A DNA stretch of 64,000 nt from assembly GCF_023515995.1 (NCBI RefSeq), contig NZ_CP097320.1, positions 1,178,001-1,242,000 on the forward strand. The letters are read 5' to 3'. A program made the position numbers and the translations under genes. The stretch's first letter is position 1, and each line of letters starts with the position of its first letter. This DNA is from Candidatus Mycobacterium methanotrophicum (GTDB lineage: Bacteria; Actinomycetota; Actinomycetes; Mycobacteriales; Mycobacteriaceae). The notes beneath the pieces were generated by a model, which saw nothing but the letters and a program-made list of their open reading frames with translations, did not search any database and was not told where the DNA came from. Below are positions 8,823 through 19,311 of this stretch, piece by piece.

Positions 8823-10283
8823 ATGTTGGAAGGTGTTGTGGTTGGAGGGATTTCGACGGAACCGTTGCATGATCGGCGCGCCGCGTTGGATATCGGCAAG
8901 AAGGACCTCAAGGGGTGCGTGCGCGCACCTGGCCCGAAGGGCAAGCGGTCTCGCCGCCAGGAGATCGGCACGTTCGCCACGACCACCAATGCGCTACTGG
9001 AGCTACGGGACTGGCTGGTCGCCGAGCAGGTCAGCCTGGTGGTGATGGAAGGGACCGGAGATCACTGGCGGGGCGCGTTGGTCAACGCCGCGCACGCCAA
9101 GGGTCTGCCCGGGCGCAAAACCGACGTTTGCGATGCCGCCTGGTTGTGTCAGATGGGCGAGTGCGGGCTGCTGCGGGCGTCGTTCGTGCCGCCGGAGCCG
9201 ATCCGCCCGCTGCGGGACCTCACCCGCTATCGCAGCACCCTGACCACCGAACGGACTCGGGAGGCCCAACGGTTGGAGAAGGAACTCGAGGACGCCGGGA
9301 TCGAGCTGTCGAGCGTGGCCGCCGGCATCCTCGGCGTCTCCGGGCGGGCGACGCTGACCGCGTTGATCGACGGCGAACGCGGTGGGCATGTGCTCGCCGA
9401 GATGGCCAAGGCGCGGATGCGGCCCAAGATCCCACAGCTGGTGGAGGCGCTCACCGGCAACTTCGGTGAACACCACGCGTTTTTGTGCCGGCTGCATCTG
9501 CAACGCGTCGACGAGCTCACCGCTACGGTCGGGCAATTGTCGGCGCGGATCGAGGAGCGGATGCTCCCTTTTGCCCGCCAGCTTGAACAGTCGGCGACGA
9601 TCCCGGGTGCGGGCCAAGCCGTGGCCGAGGTCATCATCGCCGAAACCGGTGGAGACATGAGCCGCTTCCGCACCGCCGCGCACCTGGTGTCTTGGGCCGG
9701 GGTCTGCCCCGGTCATCGCGAATCGGCCGGCAAACGCAAATCGGGCAAGACCCGTCACGGCGACCGATGGCTGGTCGGCGCGCTAGGTGCCGCGGCGATG
9801 GCCTCGGCCCGCACCAAAGACGCCACCTATCTCGGAGCCCGCTACCGCCGGCTGGCCCCACGACTGGGCAAGAAGAAAGCGATCGTCGCTGTGGAACATT
9901 CGATCCTGACCGCGGTCTGGCACATGCTCACCGACGACGTCGACTACACCGACCTCGGCGGCGACTACTTCGCCCGCCTCGACCCCGAACGCGCCATGCG
10001 CCGCATCGTCCACCAAGCCAACGATCAACTGTTCGGGCGCGGCGTAGGCGAGCGTACCGACGGTGAAATTGGTCGCGGTAAGCCCGCTGATGTCGCCGAG
10101 TGGTCGCGCAACCCCGAAGTCGTCCAGCAGGATTCGTCGCTTGCCGTCTTCAGCTCGGTGAGCAAGATGTTGGCGGGCTTGACGTCGCGGTGCAAAAGGA
10201 CCCGAGTGTGGGCGTGGTCGAGTGCGTCCGCGACGGCGGTGACGATGGCGCACACGTCGCTTGTCGGCATCCCGGCTGGATAG
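8823..10283 (+). CDS. IS110-family (DEDD) transposase with foreign C-terminus
   Basis: Residues 1 to about 400 form an IS110-type transposase/recombinase. The DEDD catalytic domain opens with [14 protein letters not shown] (D23), followed by the acidic residue in VMEGTGDHW and the KTDVCDA pair. A coiled linker ([16 protein letters not shown]) comes next. The C-terminal Transposase_20 domain carries [20 protein letters not shown], then [16 protein letters not shown] and [13 protein letters not shown]. Conserved sequence ends near RIVHQAN (about base 10027); the remaining 85 codons are antisense to a kinase fragment and are probably not functional. The start is uncertain: ATG 8823 is one choice, with other in-frame starts nearby. 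Whether the element is active is unknown. Confidence 0.85.
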   Translation: MLEGVVVGGISTEPLHDRRAALDIGKKDLKGCVRAPGPKGKRSRRQEIGTFATTTNALLELRDWLVAEQVSLVVMEGTGDHWRGALVNAAHAKGLPGRKTDVCDAAWLCQMGECGLLRASFVPPEPIRPLRDLTRYRSTLTTERTREAQRLEKELEDAGIELSSVAAGILGVSGRATLTALIDGERGGHVLAEMAKARMRPKIPQLVEALTGNFGEHHAFLCRLHLQRVDELTATVGQLSARIEERMLPFARQLEQSATIPGAGQAVAEVIIAETGGDMSRFRTAAHLVSWAGVCPGHRESAGKRKSGKTRHGDRWLVGALGAAAMASARTKDATYLGARYRRLAPRLGKKKAIVAVEHSILTAVWHMLTDDVDYTDLGGDYFARLDPERAMRRIVHQANDQLFGRGVGERTDGEIGRGKPADVAEWSRNPEVVQQDSSLAVFSSVSKMLAGLTSRCKRTRVWAWSSASATAVTMAHTSLVGIPAG

Positions 10284-10475
10284 TGGTTTTTGACCAGCTG
10301 CGCGGCATCGGCGCCTTCCACGTAGTCCATCGAGACCCACAGGTGACCAGCGAACTCGCCGCGGTCATGCATCCCGACGATGTTCGGGTGCCAGCGTGTC
10401 GCCGCCAGGTCGGCTTCGCGGTGGAACCTTTGACGGAAGTCTGCGCCGTCAGAGCCGCTGAAGGCAGGGACCGGC
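10028..10475 (-). pseudogene. Serine/threonine protein kinase fragment
   Basis: On the minus strand, immediately after the Rv0481c stop, a frame reads [20 protein letters not shown], then [17 protein letters not shown] and the catalytic loop [13 protein letters not shown]. Near 10155 the frame shifts and continues as [17 protein letters not shown] and YAAPEQL, i.e. the DFG and APE motifs. The ATP-binding N-lobe start and everything beyond the APE motif are missing, and the APE end abuts the transposase. It is thus a piece of a mycobacterial STPK kinase domain, truncated at both ends and frameshifted, not a working gene. Confidence 0.8.
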
Positions 10476-10478
10476 TGA

Positions 10479-10991
10479 TCAGGCGGTTTGGCCGATCCAC
10501 GTGGTGGTGAATCGCTGCTCGGCGATCAGCAACTCGGCGAGTTGGTTGCCGATGAAGTTCTCCAACTTGCCGCCGATCAGCGGAATGCGCACCTCGACGG
10601 TGGCCCGAAGCTTCAGCCGCGCGCCGCTCGACTCCGCCAGCGGCTCCAACGCCGCGGTGCCGGTCAACGACGCCGGCGCGTCCAGGATCGACCCGGTGGC
10701 GGTCCCGATCACCGAACCGTTGGCGACCGGCTCCCATCGCTCCTCGCGCCGGATCCTTAGATCGCCGCGGTGGAATTGGGTGACGACGCCCGGGAGCCGA
10801 TCGCGGCGCAGCACTTGCGTGGTGATCACGTCGATGCCGCCATCATCGCCGACTTGCAATGAATCCAGGGCGGTGTCGTCGGCGCCCGAATCGGCGAGCC
10901 GGGCCAGCCAATACTCCTGTTCGCTGAAGGCCCGCAGAACCTCTTCGACCGTGACCGCATAGTCGGTGCACATGTCGAACGAACGTGGCAT
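10479..10991 (-). CDS. DUF2505 family protein (Rv0481c-like)
   Basis: A 170-residue protein of the DUF2505 family, which adopts an SRPBCC/START-like fold. The N-terminus [20 protein letters not shown] and the closing block [20 protein letters not shown] match the mycobacterial family well. No signal peptide or membrane helix. The start is ATG 10991. The gene is intact despite being flanked by a TnpB remnant upstream and a kinase fragment downstream. Function unknown. Confidence 0.88.
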   Translation of the reverse strand: MPRSFDMCTDYAVTVEEVLRAFSEQEYWLARLADSGADDTALDSLQVGDDGGIDVITTQVLRRDRLPGVVTQFHRGDLRIRREERWEPVANGSVIGTATGSILDAPASLTGTAALEPLAESSGARLKLRATVEVRIPLIGGKLENFIGNQLAELLIAEQRFTTTWIGQTA

Positions 10992-11009
10992 AGCAGGTCA
11001 GGCTACCTT

Positions 11010-11580
11010 GACGTCCCACCGGTGTGAGCCGGTGGATTTCGACCCCGCGCACCCGCGCAGCGGGAGAACAGGGTTGAGGTTCACGGTTCGCAGACTGGCT
11101 AGCGCCGAGGTCTCCCCGTGCTGTCACCGCCCGTCCGGCGGCGATGTTGCGCGCATTCAGATCCTCGACGCGGATGGTGTCGAAGCGGCGCGCCACATCA
11201 GTGGCGGTCTTTTCCACCCAGTCACGGCGACGATCCGTTTCACGAGCACGCACCCTGGCAATGGCCAGCTTCGTTCTTGCCCGCCGGTGCGACCCGCGGT
11301 GCGCCCGGGCCAGCCGCTGTTGCAACCGCCGCAGTCGCTTGGTTTCACCAGCGCGCAGGCCACGGACGTGCAACTACTCGCCGGTGGACAGCGCCGCCGA
11401 GAAGGTCACGCCACGATCAAGACCAACCACGCTGCCGTCGTCGGGTCCCGGTACAGCTTCGGAGATGGCGGCAAAAGCGATATGCCAACTTCGCGATCGA
11501 TCTAACGTGACGCGGTAAGACGTGCTCGGCCACACTGCCGCCTGCTCAATACTAGGAAGCAACCGAACCTGCACACGCCT
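11010..11580 (-). pseudogene. TnpB (IS200/IS605/IS607-type accessory nuclease) remnant
   Basis: Two minus-strand pieces in different frames belong to one TnpB-like protein. The upstream piece reads RVTLDRSRSWHIAFAAI and GSVVGLDRGVTFSAALSTGE, containing the first RuvC aspartate (GLDRGV). The downstream piece reads KRLRRLQQRLARA and DWVEKTATDVARRFDTIRVE followed by DLNARNI, the RuvC-II region. The frame breaks near 11370, and the zinc-finger/RuvC-III end is not recognisable. No partner TnpA is present. It is a decayed transposon or guide-RNA nuclease gene, lying directly upstream of murB and reading away from it. Confidence 0.75.
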
Positions 11581-11674
11581 GCAACCTAAGCTCGAACACC
11601 GACAACACCGCGAAAACAGGAACGTGACGTTTCCTCCTCCGGCTAAATGCCAAGGGCTCCACGCCGCAAATCCC

Positions 11675-12751
11675 GTGAAAAGAGGTGATGTGGGAACGCT
11701 TTTCGCCGGCGCGCGGGTCGACGAGGCGGTGCCGCTCGCGCCGCTGACCACCTTGCGGGTCGGCCCGCTCGCACAGCGTGTCATCACCTGCACCAGCACC
11801 GAGCAGGTGGTCGCCACGCTGCGCCGGCTCGACGGCGAGGGCTGCCAGTCGCTGCTGGTGTTGGCCGGGGGCTCGAATGTGGTGATCGCCGAGACGCTGA
11901 CCGACCTGACCGTGGTGCGGTTGGCCACCGAGCGCATCAGCATTGACGGCAACATCGTGCGGGCCGAGGCCGGGGCGGTGTGGGACGACGTGGTTGTCGC
12001 CGCGATCGCCGCGGGCCTGGGCGGGCTCGAGTGCCTGTCGGGCATCCCCGGGTCGGCCGGGGCCACCCCGGTGCAAAATGTCGGCGCATACGGAGCTGAG
12101 GTGGCCGACACCCTGACCCGGGTCCGGCTGCTGGACCGGGGCAGCGGCGAGGTGCGCTGGCTGCCGCCCAGCGAACTGGGATTCGGGTATCGCACCAGCG
12201 TGCTCAAACACTGCGACGCGGCCATCGTCTTGGAGGTGGAGTTCGCGCTGGACCCGTTGAATCGCAGTGCGCCCCTGCGTTACGGCGAATTGGTTGCGAC
12301 GCTTGGCGCGACGACCGGGCAGCGCGCGAATCCGGCGGCGGTCCGCGAGGCCGTGCTGAAGTTGCGCAGCCGAAAGGGCATGGTGCTCGACGGGAGCGAC
12401 CACGACACCTGGAGCGTCGGCTCGTTCTTCACCAATCCGGTTGTCGCGCTTGAGTTTTACCAGAACCTGGCCGGCAGCGTCGATTGTGCAGTGCCGCACT
12501 ATCCGGCTCCCGACGGCATCAAGCTGGCTGCCGGCTGGCTAGTCGAGCAAGCCGGCTTCGGCAAGGGTTACCCGGATGTCTCAACCGCGCGTTGTCGACT
12601 GTCGACCAAGCATGCGCTTGCTTTGACGAACCGTGGTGCAGCCAGCGCTGCCGACGTGGTGGCGCTGGCGCGCATTGTGCGCGACGGGGTCCACGATGTG
12701 TTTGGTGTCACACTGACACCCGAACCGGTGCTGGTCGGCTGCTGCCTGTAG
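11675..12751 (+). CDS. murB: UDP-N-acetylenolpyruvoylglucosamine reductase MurB
   Basis: A 358-residue FAD enzyme that reduces UDP-GlcNAc-enolpyruvate to UDP-MurNAc with NADPH in peptidoglycan precursor synthesis. FAD-binding signatures [12 protein letters not shown] and [20 protein letters not shown] are followed by [16 protein letters not shown] and, in the C-terminal domain, [11 protein letters not shown] with the catalytic serine. I choose GTG 11675 ([15 protein letters not shown]), matching the tuberculosis start; frames upstream are TnpB debris. It is followed by lprQ on the same strand. Confidence 0.96.
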   Translation: MKRGDVGTLFAGARVDEAVPLAPLTTLRVGPLAQRVITCTSTEQVVATLRRLDGEGCQSLLVLAGGSNVVIAETLTDLTVVRLATERISIDGNIVRAEAGAVWDDVVVAAIAAGLGGLECLSGIPGSAGATPVQNVGAYGAEVADTLTRVRLLDRGSGEVRWLPPSELGFGYRTSVLKHCDAAIVLEVEFALDPLNRSAPLRYGELVATLGATTGQRANPAAVREAVLKLRSRKGMVLDGSDHDTWSVGSFFTNPVVALEFYQNLAGSVDCAVPHYPAPDGIKLAAGWLVEQAGFGKGYPDVSTARCRLSTKHALALTNRGAASAADVVALARIVRDGVHDVFGVTLTPEPVLVGCCL

Positions 12752-12808
12752 GTCGCGCGTGCACGGGTGAGGCCTAAGAGGGGTCACTGTCGCCGGTATC
12801 TTGTTGTC

Positions 12809-14122
12809 GTGAGCACCGAGCGCGGCCTCTCGCCGGTCAACCGGCGCCGGGCCTTGGCGACCCTCGCGGTCGGCGTTTTCGCGCCCAACGTGTTGGCCGC
12901 CTGTGTCGGCGGCGGGTCGAGCCAACAACCCGAGAAGGCCAAACCGCCTGCGCAGGCCAGCGTGACGTTCCGGCCGGCCGACCAGGCCACCGATGTGGTC
13001 CCGACCGCCCCGATCAGCGTTGAGGTGCGCGACGGCTGGTTCCAGCACGTCGCGTTGACCAACTCGTCGGGCAAGGTGGTCACGGGTGCACTGAACCGGG
13101 ACCGCACCATCTACACCATCACCGAGCCGCTCGGCTACGACGCGACCTACACCTGGAAGGGATCGGCGGTCGGCCACGACGGCAAGGCCGTCCCGGTGCA
13201 GGGCAAGCTCACCACGGTCACGCCGACCAAGGTGGTCGACGGTGGGCTCCAGCTCGCCGACGGACAGACCGTCGGGATCGCGGCGCCGATCATCATTCAG
13301 TTCGACGCGCCGATCACCGACAAGGCCGCCGTCGAGCGGGCGCTGAAGGTGACCACCGAGCCGGCCGTCGAAGGCAGTTGGGCGTGGCTGCCCGACGAAG
13401 CCCAAGGTGCCCGCGTGCACTGGCGCACCCGCGAGTACTACCCGGCGGGCGCCAAAGTCAGCGTCGACGCCAAGCTCTACGGGCTGGCGTTCGGCGACGG
13501 CGCCTACGGCAAGCAGGACATGAGCCTGAAATTCGACATCGCTCGCCGCCAAGTGGTCAAAGCCGAAGTGACCTCACACCGCATCCAGGTGGTCCGCGAC
13601 GAGGGCGTCATCATGGACTTCCCATGCAGCTACGGCGAAGCCGACAAGCCCCGCAACGTCACCCGCAACGGCATCCACGTGGTCAGCGAGAAGTACGCCG
13701 ACTTCTACATGTCCAACCCGGCCGCCGGCTACAACCACATCCACGAACGCTGGGCGGTGCGGATTTCCAACAACGGCGAGTTCATCCACGCCAACCCGGC
13801 CAGCTCCGGCGCGCAAGGCAACACCAACGTCACCAACGGCTGCATCAACCTGTCGACGTCGGACGCTCAGCAGTACTTCGGCAGTGCGATTTACGGCGAC
13901 CCGGTCGAGGTGACCGGCAGCTCGATCGAGCTGTCCTACAGCGACGGTGACATCTGGGACTGGGCGATCGACTGGGACACCTGGGTGGGGATGTCGGCGC
14001 TGCCGCCGGCCAACGGGGCCAAGCCGTCGCCGGTATCCATACCGCGCAGCGCCCCGGCCACTCCGCACGATGCGCCGACGTTGTCGGGCACCCCGGCTAC
14101 GAGCGGGCGACCCGGCGGCTAG
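12809..14122 (+). CDS. lprQ: L,D-transpeptidase lipoprotein LprQ (LdtMt5-type)
   Basis: A 437-residue envelope enzyme that forms 3-3 peptidoglycan cross-links. The N-terminal signal carries a twin-arginine-like NRRRALATL and a lipobox VLAAC with C32 as the lipidation site. Two Ig-like domains (about 45-235) precede the YkuD catalytic domain with H327 (GEFIHANP) and the catalytic C345 in VTNGCINLS. The C-terminal tail is proline/serine-rich. The start GTG 12809 is preferred because it places the signal peptide correctly. The 3' end overlaps the convergent SDR gene by 26 bases. Confidence 0.95.
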   Translation: MSTERGLSPVNRRRALATLAVGVFAPNVLAACVGGGSSQQPEKAKPPAQASVTFRPADQATDVVPTAPISVEVRDGWFQHVALTNSSGKVVTGALNRDRTIYTITEPLGYDATYTWKGSAVGHDGKAVPVQGKLTTVTPTKVVDGGLQLADGQTVGIAAPIIIQFDAPITDKAAVERALKVTTEPAVEGSWAWLPDEAQGARVHWRTREYYPAGAKVSVDAKLYGLAFGDGAYGKQDMSLKFDIARRQVVKAEVTSHRIQVVRDEGVIMDFPCSYGEADKPRNVTRNGIHVVSEKYADFYMSNPAAGYNHIHERWAVRISNNGEFIHANPASSGAQGNTNVTNGCINLSTSDAQQYFGSAIYGDPVEVTGSSIELSYSDGDIWDWAIDWDTWVGMSALPPANGAKPSPVSIPRSAPATPHDAPTLSGTPATSGRPGG

Positions 14123-14840
14123 CGGTTGCCTGATCCCGCGGCCGGATGACGACCTGGTCGAGGTTGACGTGCGACGGCCGGGACGCCACAAACCCGATCA
14201 CCTCGGCGATGTCGCCGGCCACCAGCGGCGTCATTCCCGCGTACACGGCGTCGGCTCGCTGCTGATCACCGCCGAAACGGACCAGTGAGAACTCGGTTTC
14301 GACAGCTCCGGGGGCAATCTCGGTGAGTCGCACCGGTTTTCCCAATAGTTCGCCGCGCAGGGTGCGGTGCAGCGCGCCCTGCGCGTGTTTGGCCGCGGTG
14401 TAGCCGGCGCCGCCGTCGTAGACCTCCATCGCCGCCACCGAGGTGACGGTGACGATCAGGCCGTCGCCGGAGTCGATCAGCTTTGGCAGCAGCGCACGGG
14501 TGACGCGCAGCGTGCCCAGCACGTTGGTCTCCCACATCCAGCGCCAGTGCTCCAGGTCGGCGTCGGCCACCGGCTCCAGGCCCTTGGCGCCGCCGGCATT
14601 GTTGACCAGCACATCGACTCGGTCGAGTTGAGCGGCCAGCGCGTGGACCGCGGCGCCATCGGTGACGTCGGCCACGATGGCGGTCCCACCAATTTCTGCG
14701 GCGACCGCATTGATCCGTTCGGCCCGTCGCGCCACCGCTACCACGTGAAAGCCTTGCGCACCAAGTATTTTCGCGGTTGCCTCACCGATTCCGGCGCTGG
14801 CGCCGGTGACCACTGCGACCGGTTGTTCAGCGGACATCAT
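14097..14840 (-). CDS. Short-chain dehydrogenase/reductase (Rv0484c-like)
   Basis: A 247-residue classical SDR. The Rossmann NAD(P) motif is TGASAGIG (12-19); VNNAGG (79-84) follows; the catalytic triad is S134 in VTSVAAM, Y147 and K151 in YTAAKHAQG. An arginine pair after the second strand (VARRAER) suggests NADPH preference. The C-terminus [15 protein letters not shown] matches the serine/3-hydroxy acid dehydrogenase (YdfG) subgroup; the substrate is not known. The start is ATG 14840 or the next codon. It is divergent from the ROK regulator at 15033. Confidence 0.9.
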   Translation of the reverse strand: MMSAEQPVAVVTGASAGIGEATAKILGAQGFHVVAVARRAERINAVAAEIGGTAIVADVTDGAAVHALAAQLDRVDVLVNNAGGAKGLEPVADADLEHWRWMWETNVLGTLRVTRALLPKLIDSGDGLIVTVTSVAAMEVYDGGAGYTAAKHAQGALHRTLRGELLGKPVRLTEIAPGAVETEFSLVRFGGDQQRADAVYAGMTPLVAGDIAEVIGFVASRPSHVNLDQVVIRPRDQATASRRVARS

Positions 14841-15032
14841 CTGGACAACTGTAGTAAGCGTGCTAAATTCCCCCGTGTGTACATCGGTGCCTTGTTTGGC
14901 TACACGTCCGCTTGTCTGTTCGCGGACTGTGCGTGTTGTTGCCGCGCAGCTAGCCGCGCCTGAGCGAACCGCAAGCGCTCGCGACGGTGCGGTCGGAGAC
15001 CCGCCATCGGAACTCGGACAAGGACATCCCAC

Positions 15033-16334
15033 GTGCGCTCAACCACTTTCACCTCCCCTCACAGTCATTCCGGCCAGCTTCAAGGTCGGCGCGGCGCTCG
15101 ACCGGCTCACCGGGTCGTGGCGCCGTCGCTGCGGTTGTCCGACGCTGCTGCAGCGTCGGTATTTCGGGCCGTGCGGCTGCGCGGCCCGATTGGCCGCGAC
15201 GTCATCGCCCAGGTCACCTCGCTGTCGATCGCGACGGTAAACCGCCAGGTCACCGCCCTGCTGGATGCCAATTTGCTGCGCGAGCGCGCCGACCTGTCGG
15301 TTTCCGGTGCGATCGGGCGTCCGCGGGTGCCGGTCGAGGTCGACCACGAGCCGTATCTGACGCTGGGCATCCACATCGGCGCACGAACCACCAGCATCGT
15401 GGCCACCGACCTGTTCGGCCGCACGCTGGACGCCGTCGAGATGCCGACACCGCGCAGCATCCAGCGGCCGGCGTTGGCGTCGTTGGCCAACGGAGCCCGG
15501 CGCTACCTGAGGCGGTGGCACCGACGGCGCGCCCTGTGGGCCGGGGTGGCAATTGGCGGGACGGTGGATGCGCCCAGCGGGCACGTCGACCATGCCCGGC
15601 TGGGCTGGCGGGATGCACCGGTCGGACCGGTATTCGCCGAGGCGCTGGGTCTGCCGGTTTCGGTGGCGTCCCACGTCGACGCGATGGCCGCGGCGGAACT
15701 GCTGCTTGGCATGCGCCGGTTCGGACCGAACGCGACAACCAGCCTGTACATCTATGCGCGAGAGACGGTGGGTTACGCGCTGTCGATCGGCGGACGGGTG
15801 CACAGCCCGGGCAGCGGACCGGGCACCATCGCCCGTCTGCCCGCGCAATCGGAGCTGCTCGGCGGCTCCGGGCTGTTGGAATCCACCGTCAGCGACGAGG
15901 CCGTGCTCGCCGCGGCGCGCCGGATGCGCGTCTTGGCGGCCCGCAGCGACGGGTCCCAGACGGGCGTCACCGAGCTGGTGCGGGTGGCGCGCAACGGCAA
16001 CCAGCAGGCAAAGGACCTGCTCGTCGAGCGCGCCAGGGTGCTCGGCGGCGCAGTCGCGTTGCTGCGCGATGTGCTCAACCCCGACGACCTGGTGGTCGGC
16101 GGGCAGGCTTTCACCGAATATCCGGAGGGCATGGCGCACGTGGAGGCGGCATACGCCGCGCGCTCGGCGTTGCCGCCGCGCGACATCCGGGTCACCGCGT
16201 TCGGCAACCGGGTGCAGGAGGCCGGTGCGGGCATCGTGTCGCTGGCCGGGCTGTACGCCGATCCGCTCGGCGCCATGCGCCGCGCCCAACCGCCGGTGGC
16301 CGGGCTCGAGGTCGCTACCGAGACACCCGCCTGA
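15033..16334 (+). CDS. ROK-family (NagC/XylR-type) transcriptional regulator (Rv0485-like)
   Basis: A 433-residue regulator. An N-terminal winged helix (about 38-85, with [20 protein letters not shown]) is followed by a ROK sugar-kinase-like domain ([20 protein letters not shown], then [11 protein letters not shown]). The zinc-site cysteine motif of active ROK kinases is not evident, fitting a regulator rather than a kinase. In M. tuberculosis this gene influences pe13/ppe18 expression. The start is GTG 15033. It lies upstream of mshA on the same strand. Confidence 0.9.
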   Translation: MRSTTFTSPHSHSGQLQGRRGARPAHRVVAPSLRLSDAAAASVFRAVRLRGPIGRDVIAQVTSLSIATVNRQVTALLDANLLRERADLSVSGAIGRPRVPVEVDHEPYLTLGIHIGARTTSIVATDLFGRTLDAVEMPTPRSIQRPALASLANGARRYLRRWHRRRALWAGVAIGGTVDAPSGHVDHARLGWRDAPVGPVFAEALGLPVSVASHVDAMAAAELLLGMRRFGPNATTSLYIYARETVGYALSIGGRVHSPGSGPGTIARLPAQSELLGGSGLLESTVSDEAVLAAARRMRVLAARSDGSQTGVTELVRVARNGNQQAKDLLVERARVLGGAVALLRDVLNPDDLVVGGQAFTEYPEGMAHVEAAYAARSALPPRDIRVTAFGNRVQEAGAGIVSLAGLYADPLGAMRRAQPPVAGLEVATETPA

Positions 16335-16356
16335 CCGGCGCCTTCCGGGCACCTCA

Positions 16357-17724
16357 ATGCGGTACTGCAAAGATGACCGGGTGGGCCACTTCGACTTTTC
16401 TCGGCTGGACACCCCTGGGTTGACCGATCCGCGCCGCGTCGCGGTGCTGGCGGTGCACACCTCGCCGCTGGCTCAGCCCGGCATCGGGGACGCCGGTGGC
16501 ATGAACGTCTACGTGCTGCAGAGCGCGCTTCGTCTGGCTCGCCGGGGTGTGCAGGTGGAGATCTTCACCAGGGCCACCGCGTCCACCGATCTGCCGATCG
16601 TGCAGGTGGCGCCCGGTGTGCTGGTGCGCAACGTGGCGGCCGGGCCGTTCGAAGGCTTGGACAAATACGATCTGCCGACGCAGCTATGTGCGTTCGCCGC
16701 CGGGGTGCTGCGCGCCGAAGCCGCCCACGAGCCCGGTTACTACGACATCGTCCACTCGCACTATTGGCTGTCCGGTCAGGTCGGCTGGCTGGCCCGTGAT
16801 CGGTGGTCGGTGCCGTTGGTGCACACCGCGCACACGCTGGCCGCGGTGAAGAACGCCGCGTTGGCCGACGGTGACACACCCGAGCCACAGCTGCGTATCG
16901 TCGGCGAGCAGCAGGTGGTCGACGAAGCCGACCGGTTGATCGCCAACACCGAAGACGAAGTGGGACAACTAGTTTCACTGCATCAGGCCGACCCCGCCGG
17001 GATCGACGTCGCGTACCCCGGCGTCGATCTGGATGTGTTCCGGCCCGGCGACCGCCTGGCCGCAAGGGCCGGGCTGGGGCTAGAGCCCGACGTGGAAGTG
17101 GTGGCGTTTGTCGGCCGTATCCAACCGCTGAAGGGACCCGACGTCTTACTCCGTGCGGCAGCCAAACTGCCGCGGGTGCACGTCGTTGTCGCCGGCGGGC
17201 CATCGGGCAGCGGACGGGCCGCGCCGGACGGCCTCGTTCGGCTCGCCGACGAATTGGGTATCAGTGGCCGGGTGACGTTCCTGCCCCCGCAATCGCGCGA
17301 CGACCTCGCCCGATTGTTCCGGGCCGTCGACCTGGTTGCGGTGCCCAGCTATTCGGAGTCCTTCGGTCTGGTCGCCATCGAGGCGCAGGCGTGCGGGACA
17401 CCGGTGGTGGCGGCCGCGGTCGGTGGTTTGCCGGTCGCGGTGCGTGACGGGCTCAGCGGCACGCTGGTGTCCGGTCACGACGTCGACCGGTGGGCGCACG
17501 CTATCGACGAGCTGCTGCGGCTTCGCGGTGGGCGGCGGGCGTGGGCGATGGGCCGCTCGGCGGTCGAGCACGCGGCAACGTTTTCCTGGGACAACACCGT
17601 CGATGCGCTGCTGGCCAGCTACCGGCGCGCGATCGGCGAGTTCACTGCCCGCCGCTCGGTGCGCAGTCTGGCATCTGCGCGCCGTCCCTGGCAGCGGCCG
17701 TCGCGATGGGAGGCGTGGGCTTGA
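16357..17724 (+). CDS. mshA: D-inositol-3-phosphate glycosyltransferase MshA
   Basis: The first committed enzyme of mycothiol synthesis, joining UDP-GlcNAc to 1L-myo-inositol-1-phosphate. A GT-B fold of the GT4 family: N-terminal [39 protein letters not shown] and [18 protein letters not shown]-terminal [19 protein letters not shown] and the nucleotide-binding [20 protein letters not shown]. Two in-frame starts are possible, ATG 16357 (455 residues) and GTG 16381 (447); neither has a strong ribosome site. The N-terminus differs from the tuberculosis protein before the conserved [11 protein letters not shown]. Confidence 0.95.
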   Translation: MRYCKDDRVGHFDFSRLDTPGLTDPRRVAVLAVHTSPLAQPGIGDAGGMNVYVLQSALRLARRGVQVEIFTRATASTDLPIVQVAPGVLVRNVAAGPFEGLDKYDLPTQLCAFAAGVLRAEAAHEPGYYDIVHSHYWLSGQVGWLARDRWSVPLVHTAHTLAAVKNAALADGDTPEPQLRIVGEQQVVDEADRLIANTEDEVGQLVSLHQADPAGIDVAYPGVDLDVFRPGDRLAARAGLGLEPDVEVVAFVGRIQPLKGPDVLLRAAAKLPRVHVVVAGGPSGSGRAAPDGLVRLADELGISGRVTFLPPQSRDDLARLFRAVDLVAVPSYSESFGLVAIEAQACGTPVVAAAVGGLPVAVRDGLSGTLVSGHDVDRWAHAIDELLRLRGGRRAWAMGRSAVEHAATFSWDNTVDALLASYRRAIGEFTARRSVRSLASARRPWQRPSRWEAWA

Positions 17725-17776
17725 CGCGCGCCGACGACGATGATGCCGGTACAGCCGGGATCGAGGAGTGGCGCCA

Positions 17777-18415
17777 ATGAACCCTGCGGACCGAGCCCGC
17801 GGTGCAGCGCCGGTGGCCCACGTCCAGCAGGTGATCGAGGCCACGCTGGACGCCAACAAGCTGACGTATTCTCGGCATCCCGGCGCGCACGGCGGGTTGC
17901 CGGGACTGATCGTGGAGTTGCCCGGCGAACGCAAGCTCAAGACCAACACGATCCTGAGCATCGGCGAGCACTCGGTGCGCATCGAGGCGTTCGTCTGCCG
18001 CAAGCCCGACGAGAACCACGAGGGCGTCTACCGATTTCTGCTCAGACGCAACCGCCGCCTCTACGGCGTGGCCTACACGCTCGACAACGTCGGCGACATC
18101 TACCTGGTGGGCCGAATGTCGTTGGCGTCGGTGGACGCCGCCGAGATCGACCGGGTGCTCGGGCAGGTGCTCGAAGCAGTGGATCAGGACTTCAATACGT
18201 TGCTGGAGTTGGGTTTTCGGTCGTCGATCCAGAAGGAATGGGAGTGGCGAGTTTCCCGCGGTGAATCGCTGAAGAACCTGCAGGCGTTCGCGCATTTGCG
18301 CCCGACGACGGTGCAGAGCGCGCAGCGCGATGAGGTGGGGGCACCCCCAGCCGCGCAGCGGCGAGGGGCAGAGTCGGGCAATCAGATCGACGACGAGGAC
18401 GACGGGGACGCGTGA
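17777..18415 (+). CDS. YbjN-type conserved protein (Rv0487-like)
   Basis: A 212-residue soluble protein with the YbjN/type-III-chaperone-like fold pattern ([20 protein letters not shown], then [20 protein letters not shown]). The function of this family in mycobacteria is unknown. The C-terminal part has a low-complexity segment ([17 protein letters not shown]) encoded by DNA that resembles a GGGGGCAC-type mycobacterial short repeat inserted in frame, ahead of an acidic tail. It lies between mshA and gpm1 on the same strand and is probably cotranscribed. Confidence 0.85.
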   Translation: MNPADRARGAAPVAHVQQVIEATLDANKLTYSRHPGAHGGLPGLIVELPGERKLKTNTILSIGEHSVRIEAFVCRKPDENHEGVYRFLLRRNRRLYGVAYTLDNVGDIYLVGRMSLASVDAAEIDRVLGQVLEAVDQDFNTLLELGFRSSIQKEWEWRVSRGESLKNLQAFAHLRPTTVQSAQRDEVGAPPAAQRRGAESGNQIDDEDDGDA

Positions 18416-18428
18416 GAGACTGGCCGTC

Positions 18429-19181
18429 ATGGAGAACGCGGCAGCCACGCTGGTACTGCTCCGCCACGGCGAGAGCGAATGGAATGCGAGCAATCAGTTC
18501 ACCGGCTGGGTGGACGTCGACCTGACCGACAAGGGCCGTGCCGAAGCGGTGCGCAGCGGCGAGCTGCTTACCGAGCACAACCTGCTGCCGGACGTCGTCT
18601 ACACCTCGCTGCTGCGCCGAGCCATCACCACTGCGCACATGGCTCTGGACACCGCCGACCGGCTGTGGATCCCGGTACGGCGCAGCTGGCGGCTCAACGA
18701 ACGCCACTACGGCGCGCTGCAGGGCCTGGACAAAGCTGAGATCAAGGACCGCTACGGGGACGAGCAGTTCATGGCGTGGCGGCGCAGCTATGACACCCCG
18801 CCGCCGCCGATCGAGAAGGGCAGCCGGTTCAGTCAGGACGCCGATCCCCGCTACGCCGACATCGGCGGCGGCCCGCTGACCGAATGCCTGGCCGACGTGG
18901 TGGCCAGGTTCTTGCCGTTTTTCACCGACGTCATCGTGCCGGATCTGCGGGTCGGCAAGACGGTGCTGGTGGCCGCTCACGGCAACTCGCTGCGTGCGCT
19001 GGTCAAGTACCTCGATGGCATGTCCGGCGAGGAAGTCGTGAGCCTGAACATTCCCACCGGTATTCCGCTGCGCTATGACTTGGACGCGCAGATGCGGCCG
19101 ACGGTCATCGGCGGCAGCTATCTGGATCCGGAAGCCGCGGCTGCCGGCGCGGCGGCGGTGGCCAGCCAAGGCGCCCGGTAA
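18429..19181 (+). CDS. gpmA: 2,3-bisphosphoglycerate-dependent phosphoglycerate mutase Gpm1
   Basis: A 250-residue glycolytic/gluconeogenic enzyme interconverting 3- and 2-phosphoglycerate. The phosphohistidine is H13 in [11 protein letters not shown]91 ([14 protein letters not shown]) and H184 ([17 protein letters not shown]) complete the active site. [13 protein letters not shown] is typical of the cofactor-dependent branch. The start is ATG 18429, 13 bases after the previous stop. In M. tuberculosis a LysE-type exporter gene (Rv0488) lies nearby; it is absent here. Confidence 0.96.
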   Translation: MENAAATLVLLRHGESEWNASNQFTGWVDVDLTDKGRAEAVRSGELLTEHNLLPDVVYTSLLRRAITTAHMALDTADRLWIPVRRSWRLNERHYGALQGLDKAEIKDRYGDEQFMAWRRSYDTPPPPIEKGSRFSQDADPRYADIGGGPLTECLADVVARFLPFFTDVIVPDLRVGKTVLVAAHGNSLRALVKYLDGMSGEEVVSLNIPTGIPLRYDLDAQMRPTVIGGSYLDPEAAAAGAAAVASQGAR

Positions 19182-19311
19182 GCGGGTTTTGCTGGCACCA
19201 TGGCAAACGCGACGTGAACAGCGGCGGAACACATGTTTGGTTGTGTGTGACATATCCGATTTCGGCCTCGCGCTGCTGGGTTGGCGTTCACTCGATTTGT
19301 AGGATTTTTAT

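Noticed and set aside
14987..16423. 478-codon plus frame overlapping the ROK regulator, and a 473-codon minus frame in the same place
   Set aside because: The ROK frame has a clear HTH and kinase-like motifs; the others are shadow frames of high-GC coding DNA.
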